Shown here piece by piece: positions 55,194 through 62,771 of a DNA stretch of 64,000 nt. Every line of letters begins with the position of its first letter. Positions within the stretch are counted from its first letter, which is position 1. The DNA comes from DASTEQ01 sp040905185 (GTDB taxonomy: Bacteria; Chloroflexota; Limnocylindria; QHBO01). The stretch spans positions 124,001 to 188,000 of the forward strand of contig JBBDRZ010000001.1 in assembly GCA_040905185.1 (NCBI GenBank). The letters are read 5' to 3'. The position numbers and the translations under genes were made by a program. The notes below the pieces were generated by a model. That model worked only from the letters and a program-made list of their open reading frames with translations, was not told the origin of the DNA and did not search any database.

Positions 55194-58022
55194 TCACTCC
55201 CCGAACATGGTGAGCTGCTTGCCGCCACGCTCGACCAGCGGGTCGAGGCCGATCATCGGCTCCAGCCACTCGATCCGGGCGCCGTCGCGCGCGACCAGGG
55301 CTTCCAGGTGCGGCCACTTCAGGACGTGCCAGTTCTGGCGCTCGACCTCGGCGCGCAGCCACGGTGAGCGACCGAGCTTCAGCCGCAGCAGTTCGGTCCG
55401 CTCGGCGGGAATGACCAGGAATCGGGCCTGCTGATCCGACGTCGGGATCTGGCTGCCGCGGCGCAGGACGGCCTCGCCGATCATGGCCGTCCATTCCACC
55501 TCGAACAGGTAGCTGGACCGATTGCGGACGTACCACAACCCATCCACCGCACCCAGGACGTCGGCCGGCGCGCGGATGACCAGCGGCAGGTAGGTGCGCC
55601 GCTCGTCCTCGCGCAGCAGGTCACCGAGCGTGGCCTCCCGCCAGGGACGCTCCTGCTCGCGCCGGCTGACCCACGTCCGCAGCCCCAGTCGGTGGCCGAA
55701 CTCGACGATGGTGGCCAGGACCCGCGTGTGATCGGCGATCCGGGTCGCGAGGTCCTCCTCGCTCCGCAGCTGTCCCTGATCCCCGATCAAGGCATAGGCC
55801 CCCAGGCAAGCGCGGACGAGCTCCTCGTCAGGCGATGCCGTCCCCGGGAACAGGGCGAAGATCCGGTCCAGGAACCCGGCCTCGTCCAGGCGCCCCGCCG
55901 TCGTGACGAGCGAGAAGGTCGCCCATTCGACGCGGTCGGCAAGTGTCCCGTCAGCCAGGGCCGGCTCACGCAGCCACCAGGCCGGGCGCTGGGCATCGGC
56001 GACCCGCTCGAGGCTTGGGTGGTCGTCGCGCCACAGCTCCTCACGGAGCAGGACCGCCAGCAGGGCGGGACCGCCGCGCTCCACCCGGCCGACCAGCTCC
56101 TCCTCGCGCGGGGTGGCTCGATCGTCGTCCTCGTCGGGTGGTCGGGCCTGCACCAGGCGCCGCAGTAGGCCGGTTCGCTCCAGCTCGATCAAGACCGCGC
56201 ACGCGATCCGCGCCAGGCCGGCCGGCTCGCCGCGGTCGCGGAGCAGCCCCACCGTGGCTCGCTCGATGGCGCCCGCCAGCTCCGGATAGGTCAGGTGACC
56301 GTCTTCCGCGCCAAGGCGCAGCGGCTTGGATCGGACCGCGTCCCGAAGCCGATCCTCGGCCGACGCGCGACGGAAATGGAGAGCCACGCCGTCTCCCACC
56401 CGGCCTGACTCGCGGGGAATGGCATGCACCAGCTCCAGCTCGGCGGCCGCAGCGGCCACGGCCACCGCGAGGACCCGGTCCGGGTCGTCGCCCTCCAGCA
56501 GGACGCAGAACCAGCCGCCGGGCTTGAGGGCCCCCGCGGCGGAGGCCATGGCGTGGCGGAAGGCGGTCACCTCCGCGCCATCCGCGCGTGTCGAGCCGCC
56601 GCCGAAGAGCGGCTCCAGCCGCAGCGTCTCGGCCGCCTCCCGCCCCAGCAGCCAGGCGGTGGCCAGGTATTCGAAGCTCAGCTCGTCCACGCTCTCCGGC
56701 GGCGGCGGGGCGCCGATCACGAGGTCCACGCTGTCGGGCGGCAGGTACTGGCCTACCACCGCGGGGCGGCACCGGATCCACAGCAGGTTGGCGGCATTCA
56801 CGCCGCCCAGCTCGTCCAGATCGGCGGCGAAGCGGACCGGACGCCGATCGCGGCCCAGCGCGGCCAGCGCGGTCCGTACGTCCTGGTAGGCGACCTCGAA
56901 CAGGCGCCATACGTTGACCTCACGATGATGGCGCGACGCCGGTTGGCGGACGTGGCCGCCGCTGATCCGGAGCGACGCGACACGCCCGGGGTAGCCGTTC
57001 AGCCGGCTGGCGGGGAGCAGGCAGCCGGCCAGCGCGAGGCGGAACACTGCCGCCAGGGGCTGGTCGTGGAACTCGGCGTCGATCTTGTTGGCGATCGCCT
57101 GCAGCGCGTACAGGTTGCGCGCGGTGTACAGGTCGAGCACCTCGTCCACGACGTCGCCCCGGTCGTCGAGCACGGGGAAGCGGTCGTGCATCTGCTGGTA
57201 GGCCAGCCCCTGGCGGATATCGGTCCCGACCGGCCCGAGCACCGGGGTCGGCCGCACGGTGGAGGCGTACCGCGGCCCCTCCCCGGACGGGAACGACACC
57301 GGCGGGTCCGGCGCCCCGGCCGGCGGAGGTGGCGGCCCACCCGGTTCGCCGAGGGGGGCCAGGATGGGCGGCTCCACCGGCAGCGGATCCCCGATCAGGC
57401 CGACCGGTGCGGGGGGCAGGTCCTCGTCGGCGTCGGCCGCCGGCTCCACGGCCGGCTCCACGGCCGACGGCCGGGGCGGGTCCAGCCCCAGCTTGGCGTA
57501 GTCTGTCTCGTCGACCGGGGCTACCCGCTCGTCAGCACCGCCGAGGGCGATGTCGCAGGCTGTGCAGCGGTAGACCTTGCGGCCGGGCGCATCCGCGTCC
57601 CGTGGCCAGATGAACTCATCGGCCACGACCGGGCGGTTGCAGACCGGACAGCGCGAGGCGTACAGCTCCTCGATATGCTGGCGGAGCGGGATGTCCACCC
57701 GCCGCGAGGAGGCCAGCTGGGCGAACGCGGCATCCACCGCCGCGACCTCGGGGGCCAGCAGAAACGCCTGGGCCGCCATCTGGGCGAATGGGCTGGCCTC
57801 GGCCGCCACCACCCGCATGCCGTGTGCCACGGCGCGTCGCGCGGTCCACCCTGTCCCGGACCACGGGTCGAGGATCGTGTCGCCCGGCGCGGCGAACGAC
57901 GCCAGCTCGGCGTCGAGGACGTTGTCGGCCGGGGAGGGGAAGTAGCGCTCCAGCAGCGCGAGGCCGGGAAGGCGCCTCGGAAGGACGACGTGATCGAGTC
58001 TCTTCCGTTCGGCCTCGGTCAT
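55194..58022 (-). CDS. DNA-methylase-like protein with degenerate motif IV
   Basis: A 942-residue protein. Residues 40-80 contain a Rossmann SAM motif I of the DNA amino-methylase kind (LDPWSGTG at 51-58, then VVAAEASPFA). A zinc ribbon is inserted (Cys125, Cys128, Cys153, Cys156), followed by a Pro-rich linker (180-260). Where the DUF1156/N4-N6 methylases have a DPPY motif and a YSELSxFFYVWL-like follow-up, this protein has VIGAPPPPESVDELSFEYLA (435-454), so Asp and the aromatic residue are lost. The last 350 residues are mostly helical and unrecognised. It begins 5 nt after the TPR gene. Either an inactive SAM/DNA-binding protein or an enzyme with another catalytic solution. Confidence 0.7.
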   Translation of the reverse strand: MTEAERKRLDHVVLPRRLPGLALLERYFPSPADNVLDAELASFAAPGDTILDPWSGTGWTARRAVAHGMRVVAAEASPFAQMAAQAFLLAPEVAAVDAAFAQLASSRRVDIPLRQHIEELYASRCPVCNRPVVADEFIWPRDADAPGRKVYRCTACDIALGGADERVAPVDETDYAKLGLDPPRPSAVEPAVEPAADADEDLPPAPVGLIGDPLPVEPPILAPLGEPGGPPPPPAGAPDPPVSFPSGEGPRYASTVRPTPVLGPVGTDIRQGLAYQQMHDRFPVLDDRGDVVDEVLDLYTARNLYALQAIANKIDAEFHDQPLAAVFRLALAGCLLPASRLNGYPGRVASLRISGGHVRQPASRHHREVNVWRLFEVAYQDVRTALAALGRDRRPVRFAADLDELGGVNAANLLWIRCRPAVVGQYLPPDSVDLVIGAPPPPESVDELSFEYLATAWLLGREAAETLRLEPLFGGGSTRADGAEVTAFRHAMASAAGALKPGGWFCVLLEGDDPDRVLAVAVAAAAAELELVHAIPRESGRVGDGVALHFRRASAEDRLRDAVRSKPLRLGAEDGHLTYPELAGAIERATVGLLRDRGEPAGLARIACAVLIELERTGLLRRLVQARPPDEDDDRATPREEELVGRVERGGPALLAVLLREELWRDDHPSLERVADAQRPAWWLREPALADGTLADRVEWATFSLVTTAGRLDEAGFLDRIFALFPGTASPDEELVRACLGAYALIGDQGQLRSEEDLATRIADHTRVLATIVEFGHRLGLRTWVSRREQERPWREATLGDLLREDERRTYLPLVIRAPADVLGAVDGLWYVRNRSSYLFEVEWTAMIGEAVLRRGSQIPTSDQQARFLVIPAERTELLRLKLGRSPWLRAEVERQNWHVLKWPHLEALVARDGARIEWLEPMIGLDPLVERGGKQLTMFGE

Positions 58023-58027
58023 GTGCG

Positions 58028-58855
58028 CTACGTCTCTTCGAGCAGTTCCTCTTCCTCTTCGGGCTCGCTCGAGAGCTCCGGAAGGGACGTGTCGAGCTCC
58101 TCGACCTCCTCCGGCTCCTCTTCGGACTCCTCCGACTCTTCGTCGTCATCGTACCGGAGGGCGGTGCCCTTCATGTACGGTCGGACGTCACCGGTGCGGC
58201 CGGCGGACGCACCCGGGAAGGACACGGTCCCGAAATTCGCCGGATGGGCGAACACCTCGCGGATGATGAGGCGCAGGTCGTCGTCGCGGATGGTGGTCAA
58301 GGCCGCCTCATACCGATTTCCCTTGGCCATCAGCTTCAGGAGCCGATTCGCCACCCGCGGCTCCACCTGGCCCACCTTCAGGCCGCGCACGCGGGCCTCC
58401 AGCTCCTCGTCCGCCGCGCGCAGTTCGATCGCGTCGCCCGGGGACAGGGGGGCCAGCTGCTTGGCCGGCGCCAGGTTGATCAGCCGCGCGCTGCCGGTCT
58501 TGCCCATCTCCTCGATGAACAGGGCAGCCGGCGCGCGGGCCGCGTGGCGGTCGCCGCGGGCCGCATCCGCGGCGGTGAGCAACGCCTCGAGGCGCTCGAT
58601 GTTGCGCTCCGCGATCCGGTTGGTCCGCTCCCGCTCCAGTGCGGCCTGGTAGGCCTCCAGCGCCTCCGCGTGGCGGTCGAGCTCGCTCAGCGCCTTGCCC
58701 AGCCGGTTGTAGGCGTCCACGTCGCCGCCCAGCTCGATGATCTGCTGGTTGGTCTCGACCGCGGCCTGCCACTCGCCGCGCGTCGCCTGGCCAATCGCGA
58801 TGTCGGCCAGCTGGCGGCGTTGCCGGATGGTGGCGTCCGGATCCCCGGCGGTCAT
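58028..58855 (-). CDS. TPR protein with acidic C-terminal tail
   Basis: A 275-residue protein, first gene of the operon with the methylase-like protein. Residues about 15-95 form two to three tetratricopeptide repeats (AIGQATRGEWQAAVETNQQI, AYNRLGKALSELDRHAEALE, AYQAALERER). Residues 110-235 are an unrecognised domain (ANRLLKLMAKGNRYEAAL, DDLRLIIREVFAHPANFGTV). The last 40 residues are almost only Glu, Ser and Asp. The TPRs suggest protein binding, probably with the neighbour. Function unknown. Confidence 0.75.
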   Translation of the reverse strand: MTAGDPDATIRQRRQLADIAIGQATRGEWQAAVETNQQIIELGGDVDAYNRLGKALSELDRHAEALEAYQAALERERTNRIAERNIERLEALLTAADAARGDRHAARAPAALFIEEMGKTGSARLINLAPAKQLAPLSPGDAIELRAADEELEARVRGLKVGQVEPRVANRLLKLMAKGNRYEAALTTIRDDDLRLIIREVFAHPANFGTVSFPGASAGRTGDVRPYMKGTALRYDDDEESEESEEEPEEVEELDTSLPELSSEPEEEEELLEET

Positions 58856-58935
58856 GGGCGCACGACTCTCCCAGCGGCGTGGTCAGTGGGCGAACGGCAC
58901 CGCGTGCGGCAGGCGGGACCGTCGGAGGGCGCCAA

Positions 58936-58964
58936 TTTGTATCACCGCCCCCTCATGGTGTCAA
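58936..58964 (-). promoter_or_regulatory. Sigma-70 promoter of the TPR/methylase-like operon
   Basis: On the minus strand a perfect TTGACA (58959-58964) and TACAAA (58936-58941) are 17 nt apart. The transcript would carry a leader of about 75 nt before the ATG at 58855. Confidence 0.65.
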
Positions 58965-58982
58965 CGCGATTTCGGGCGAAGG

Positions 58983-59771
58983 TCAGGCGCGGCTCAGGAA
59001 GAGGGCCACGATCGCGCCGATGGCGGCCAGGGAGCCGTATTCCAGCACCACGGCCCGGTCGGAGGTTCCGGACTCCAGGGCGTCCGCGGCCCCACTCCAC
59101 GAATGAAAGGTCAACGCAATCAGCGCGGGCCCCACCGGCTGGGGAAGATCGAGGAGGATGAGGGCCGTGGCGACCTGGAGGACGACGAGCAGGTGCAGCG
59201 CCGCGTGGCCGACGGCAGGTACGCCGAGCGCACCGCGTGCCTCGGCCGCGCGCAGGCACGCGACGGAGGTGAGGATGCCCAGCAGGACGATCTGCAACAG
59301 CCACAGCTCTCCCGGCAACAGCGCCGCCAGGCCGACCGCCGCCGCGAACACGGTCAGCACCAGGAACAGGTCCAATGCCAGCCGGCCGCTGGGCTTGGTC
59401 GCACCTTTGCGCTCGGTGTGGAGGGTCCACCACAGGAACGCCCAGGCCACCGGAGCGGCCAATGGGCCGATGCCGTCCGGCAGCTGCCGTCCGGCGAGGG
59501 TGACCGACACCGCGACCACGGCCAGGATGGCGTACCGCGCGTAGCCGATCGACGGGCGCACGGCCCCCAGCAGGGCCGCCGTCCCCAGGCCGGCAAGAGC
59601 CAGCTCGAGAGCCAGGACGATGGCCAGGGCCACCAGGTTGACGGCCCAGCCGGCGGCCACGAGCGCGGCCAGCATGAGCGGCAGGGCGAGCGGTCCGGCC
59701 CGCTTGACGGCCCGGGCGCCGAGCACCCGCCCCGCGCGCAGCATTCGCCGACCGTCGGCCACGGCGCTCAT
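58983..59771 (-). CDS. Multi-helix membrane protein, unknown
   Basis: A 262-residue protein with about eight hydrophobic segments and short loops; charged residues are few (RAVKRAG, HTERKGATKPSG). It is not recognised as a family; the general pattern recalls UbiA- or CDP-transferase-like membrane proteins but no Asp-rich motif is present. The ATG at 59771 overlaps the polX stop (ATGA), so it is translationally coupled to polX. The longer frame to 59825 would overlap polX further. Confidence 0.65.
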   Translation of the reverse strand: MSAVADGRRMLRAGRVLGARAVKRAGPLALPLMLAALVAAGWAVNLVALAIVLALELALAGLGTAALLGAVRPSIGYARYAILAVVAVSVTLAGRQLPDGIGPLAAPVAWAFLWWTLHTERKGATKPSGRLALDLFLVLTVFAAAVGLAALLPGELWLLQIVLLGILTSVACLRAAEARGALGVPAVGHAALHLLVVLQVATALILLDLPQPVGPALIALTFHSWSGAADALESGTSDRAVVLEYGSLAAIGAIVALFLSRA

Positions 59772-61516
59772 CCGAGCAGGTCCGCCGCGCCACGGGTGGT
59801 GGCGATCTGATCCGGTTCCAGCCACGCCCGGCGCGCGACGCCGACGGCATAGTCGAGGTACACGAGCTCCTCGGTGCGGTGGGCGTCGCTGGCCAGCGTC
59901 AGCCGGACACCGGCGCGGGCCGCATCCCGGGCCAGCCGCTCGTCGAGGTCAAGGCGGGGGCTGCCATTGATCTCGAGCAGGGTCCCGGTGCGAGCCGCCG
60001 CCTCGAACAACTGCGGCCAGTCGTACGACACCGGGTCGCGGCGGTTCACGATGCGTCCGGTCGGGTGCGCCAGGATGTCGACGTGCGGGTTCTCGATGGC
60101 GGCCAGGGCGCGCCGGGTCAGCTGTTCGGTGGGCTGGCTGCGAGCGGTGTGGATGCTGGCCACCACGACATCGAAGCCGGCGAGCAGCTCGTCTGGGTAG
60201 TCGAGCGAGCCGTCGGCGCGAATCTCCATCTCCGTACCGTGCAGGATGCGGAACGGGTCCAGCTCCGCGTTCAGGCGCCCGATCTCGGCACGCTGCTCGA
60301 CCACCCGTTCGGGTGACAGCCCACGGGTCACGCCCAGCGACGGGGAGTGATCGGTCAGGACCATGTACTCCAGGCCCGTCGCCCGGGCGGCGTTGGCCAT
60401 GGTCGCGATGTCGTCCACGCCATCGGTCCAGGAGGAGTGGGTATGGGTGTCGCCGCGGATGTCCGCGCGTTCGACCAGGTGCGGGAGGCGCCCGTCTGCC
60501 GCGGCGCTTATCTCGCCCTCCCCTTCGCGCAGCTCGGGGGCGATCCACGGCAGGTCCAATCGGGCGTAGACCTCCTCCTCTTCGGCCGCCAGCAGCAGTT
60601 CCCCGGTGTCCACGACCCGGAACCCCTTCTCGCTGAGGGACAGGCCGCTATCCAGGGCTCGAGCCCGAAGCGTGACGTTGTGCTCCTTGCTGCCGGTGAA
60701 ATGGACCAGGTGCGATCCCCACGCCTCGGGCCGGCACAGCATGAGATCCACCTGCCGGTCGCCGTCGACCGCGAGCACGACGCTCGCCTTGTCGGTCCCC
60801 GAGGCGATGACCCGGTTGATGGTGGATAGGCCCTCGAAGGCGCGCACCAGCTCGGCCGGATCGTCGCAGGCGGCCAGCAGATCCAGGTCGCCGATGGTCG
60901 CCTGCCGGCGGCGGAGCGAGCCGGCGGCCTCCAGGCGCTGGACGCCCGGCACCCGGCGCAGCCCGTCGAGGATCTCGTTGGCCAGCCGATCCGCCTCGTG
61001 CAGGAGCAGCCGGTCGGATTGACGGTCGAGCCGCGCAATGCCGACCAGGATGTTCTGCTCGGTGCGCGCCGAAAGACCCGGCACCTCGCGCACGCGACCA
61101 GTCTCGGCCGCCGCGCGCAGCTCGTCGACTGAGGTGATGCCCAGCTCGATGTGGAGCTGGCGCGCGGTGCGCGGGCCGACGCCGCTGATGTGGAGCACGT
61201 CGAGCAGTCCGGGCGGGACCTGCTCGCGGAGCCGCTGGTGGTACTCCAGCTTGCCGGTGGTGGCCAGCTCGGTCAGGCGGGCGCCGATGGCCGGGCCCAC
61301 GCCCGGGATCTTGGGCGTTCGGCCGGCAGCCACCAGCGGGGCGAGATCGGCCGGGTAGCGCTCGACCGCATCGGCCACCCGACGGTAGGCGACCGCCTTG
61401 TACGGAACCTCGTCGAGGAGGTCGAGCAGGTCACCGATCTCGCGAAAGGTGGCGGCCAGCTCGGCGTTGGACAGCCCGGTGGACGCCGAGCGCCGAGCGG
61501 CCTGGGGTCGCGGCAT
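59768..61516 (-). CDS. polX: PolX: DNA polymerase X/PHP-domain protein
   Basis: A 582-residue family-X DNA polymerase with a C-terminal PHP phosphoesterase, likely for base-excision repair. Residues 1-150 hold the 8-kDa and helix-hairpin-helix parts (KIPGVGPAIGARLTELATTG and ISGVGPRTARQLHIELG). The palm has AGSLRRRQATIGDLDLLAAC and the third carboxylate in QVDLMLCRPE. The PHP domain shows GDTHTHSSWTDG, LTDHSPSLGVTRG, ASIHTARSQ and LASDAHRTEEL, with its metal ligands. TAGAAT 6 nt before the ATG indicates a leaderless mRNA. Confidence 0.94.
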   Translation of the reverse strand: MPRPQAARRSASTGLSNAELAATFREIGDLLDLLDEVPYKAVAYRRVADAVERYPADLAPLVAAGRTPKIPGVGPAIGARLTELATTGKLEYHQRLREQVPPGLLDVLHISGVGPRTARQLHIELGITSVDELRAAAETGRVREVPGLSARTEQNILVGIARLDRQSDRLLLHEADRLANEILDGLRRVPGVQRLEAAGSLRRRQATIGDLDLLAACDDPAELVRAFEGLSTINRVIASGTDKASVVLAVDGDRQVDLMLCRPEAWGSHLVHFTGSKEHNVTLRARALDSGLSLSEKGFRVVDTGELLLAAEEEEVYARLDLPWIAPELREGEGEISAAADGRLPHLVERADIRGDTHTHSSWTDGVDDIATMANAARATGLEYMVLTDHSPSLGVTRGLSPERVVEQRAEIGRLNAELDPFRILHGTEMEIRADGSLDYPDELLAGFDVVVASIHTARSQPTEQLTRRALAAIENPHVDILAHPTGRIVNRRDPVSYDWPQLFEAAARTGTLLEINGSPRLDLDERLARDAARAGVRLTLASDAHRTEELVYLDYAVGVARRAWLEPDQIATTRGAADLLG

Positions 61517-61522
61517 CTGGTC

Positions 61523-61528
61523 ATTCTA
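61523..61528 (-). promoter_or_regulatory. -10 box of leaderless start (polX)
   Basis: On the minus strand TAGAAT ends 6 nt before the ATG at 61516. Confidence 0.55.
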
Positions 61529-61555
61529 CGAACCGACACCCATCCGAAAACGAAA

Positions 61556-61581
61556 GACGCCGGGCCTTTCGGCCCGGCGTC
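61556..61581 (-). terminator. Intrinsic terminator of the small basic protein gene
   Basis: GACGCCGGGCC and GGCCCGGCGTC form an 11-bp perfect stem with a 4-nt loop; on the minus strand it is followed by TTTCGTTTTC. It stands between the small gene and polX. Confidence 0.8.
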
Positions 61582-61597
61582 ATCGGTTGTGGTGGTC

Positions 61598-61759
61598 TTA
61601 TCGCGTCCGGCGCAGCGCGCGCGGCAGGCTCAGGCCGAAGATTCGGCTTCGGCGGCGACGCGGGATCTCGGTGTGATACCGCTCCCGATGCGCCTCCTCA
61701 AGCAGCTCGCGCTGGCGGATGGATGCGATCAAGGCCATGTACGTCAAACCGCGGCTCAT
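61598..61759 (-). CDS. Small basic protein (53 residues), unknown
   Basis: A short gene with a strong AGGAGG site (61766-61771) 6 nt before its ATG and its own terminator. The product has a helical N-terminal half (YMALIASIRQRELLEEAHRE) and an Arg-rich tail (PRRRRSRIFGLSLPRALRRT). It may bind nucleic acid or an acidic partner. It is divergent from the CGNR regulator and shares the control region with the two GTAAC palindromes. An upstream ATG at 61825 is less likely because the AGGAGG site points to 61759. Confidence 0.72.
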   Translation of the reverse strand: MSRGLTYMALIASIRQRELLEEAHRERYHTEIPRRRRSRIFGLSLPRALRRTR

Positions 61760-61812
61760 CCTGGTCCTCCTGTGTTCCCCGATATTTCCCCGCCGGGCGA
61801 ACCGGAGGCATC

Positions 61813-61893
61813 GGTAACTGTTCACAATGTCACTATCGGTTACTCATACTAAGGGAGTGTCAGTAACTTGTCAAGGGCTGTACAATGGTTACC
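61813..61893. promoter_or_regulatory. Two evenly spaced GTAAC-N20-GTTAC palindromes
   Basis: Site 1 has GTAAC at 61814-61818 and GTTAC at 61839-61843; site 2 has GTAAC at 61863-61867 and GTTAC at 61888-61892. Both spacers are exactly 20 nt and the sites are 49 bp apart, close to five or so helical turns. Site 2 encloses the TACAAT -10 box of the CGNR gene, and site 1 lies at the divergent promoter region. This looks like a double operator for a dimeric repressor. Confidence 0.65.
61881..61886 (+). promoter_or_regulatory. -10 box of leaderless start (CGNR gene)
   Basis: TACAAT, preceded by TG, ends 9 nt before the ATG at 61896 and lies inside the second palindrome. Confidence 0.6.
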
Positions 61894-61895
61894 TC

Positions 61896-62570
61896 ATGAA
61901 CCGTACGCGTGACTTCCTGCCCGAACCGCCCTCCAACGACCTGTGGGTCCGCTTCGTGAACACCCTGGTCTTCACCCATGGCCGGCCCACCGATGAGGTC
62001 GCCGATGCGGATGCGCTGATCGGCTGGCTCCGCCGGGCGCGCCTGCTCTCGGATCGGGCGGCGAGCGCCGAGCGGGCGCACCTGCGGGACGATCCCGATG
62101 AGGCCGCACGCCGGATCGAGCGCTTCCACGACCTGCGCGATCTCATCCGCGCCATCGCGACCGAGGTCACTGGCACCGAAGGGGTCAGCCGGGACAACGT
62201 GCGGGCCCTGAACCACATCCTGCGCCATGGCCTCCACTATCACCAGCTGGAGGTCAGCACCGACGGGACCCAGTACGGGCTGGCACGGGTCGGCGACCGC
62301 CTGGACCAGGCCCGGGCCACGATCGCCGGAACCGTGGCCGACTTCCTGGCCGGGCGCGCGGTCCGACAGATGAGGATCTGCGCCAACCAGGGGTGCCTGG
62401 AGATCTTCATCGACCGCTCCCCCACCGGGCGGCGGCGCTGGTGCGACATGCGGACCTGCGGCAACCAGGCCAAGGCAGCACGTCACCGCGCCCGAGTCCG
62501 CGAGGCGACGTTCCCCCAGCCCTTCCCGCCGGCGATGCCGCACACTAGAATCGGATCAATCCGCATCTGA
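61896..62570 (+). CDS. ABATE/CGNR zinc-finger regulator
   Basis: A 224-residue protein. Residues about 15-150 are the alpha-helical ABATE domain (FVNTLVFTHGRPTDEVADAD and the ARRIERFHDLRDLIRAIATE helix). The C-terminal zinc finger has Cys162, Cys167, Cys183 and Cys188: ICANQGCLEIFIDRSP and RRRWCDMRTCGNQAKAARHR. The family's CGNR motif is CGNQ here, a conservative loss of the Arg. CGNR proteins are thought to be stress-related transcription regulators, and the palindromes upstream suggest autoregulation. The ATG is fixed by the -10 box. Confidence 0.88.
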   Translation: MNRTRDFLPEPPSNDLWVRFVNTLVFTHGRPTDEVADADALIGWLRRARLLSDRAASAERAHLRDDPDEAARRIERFHDLRDLIRAIATEVTGTEGVSRDNVRALNHILRHGLHYHQLEVSTDGTQYGLARVGDRLDQARATIAGTVADFLAGRAVRQMRICANQGCLEIFIDRSPTGRRRWCDMRTCGNQAKAARHRARVREATFPQPFPPAMPHTRIGSIRI

Positions 62571-62771
62571 GGCCGAATCGCCCCAGTGGACGCTGGCTGC
62601 AAACCCCGATATCCGCGCGCCGTCGGCCGGCCGGCGCCGAGGTGACCGCCTAGCGAGACCCGATCCGGCGGACCCGGCGATGGTCGACCACCCGGCGCGT
62701 ATCCCAATCACGGGGCCGCGACGAGGTGGTCATTGCTTGCCCTCCCGCGGCGCTGACGAGGAGGTGGTCCG
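62571..62771 (+). other. Leader region before mgtE
   Basis: A 201 nt GC-rich gap without a gene. It has several potential stems (GCCGGCCGGC, CCACCCGGCG) and ends in the GAGGAGG site at 62758-62764. mgtE genes often follow magnesium-sensing M-box riboswitches, but the M-box core was not found here. No clear -10 box was seen. Confidence 0.4.

Noticed and set aside
55194..58022. A working restriction-modification methylase
   Set aside because: Motif IV lacks the catalytic Asp-Pro-Pro-aromatic set, and there is no restriction endonuclease or specificity gene near.
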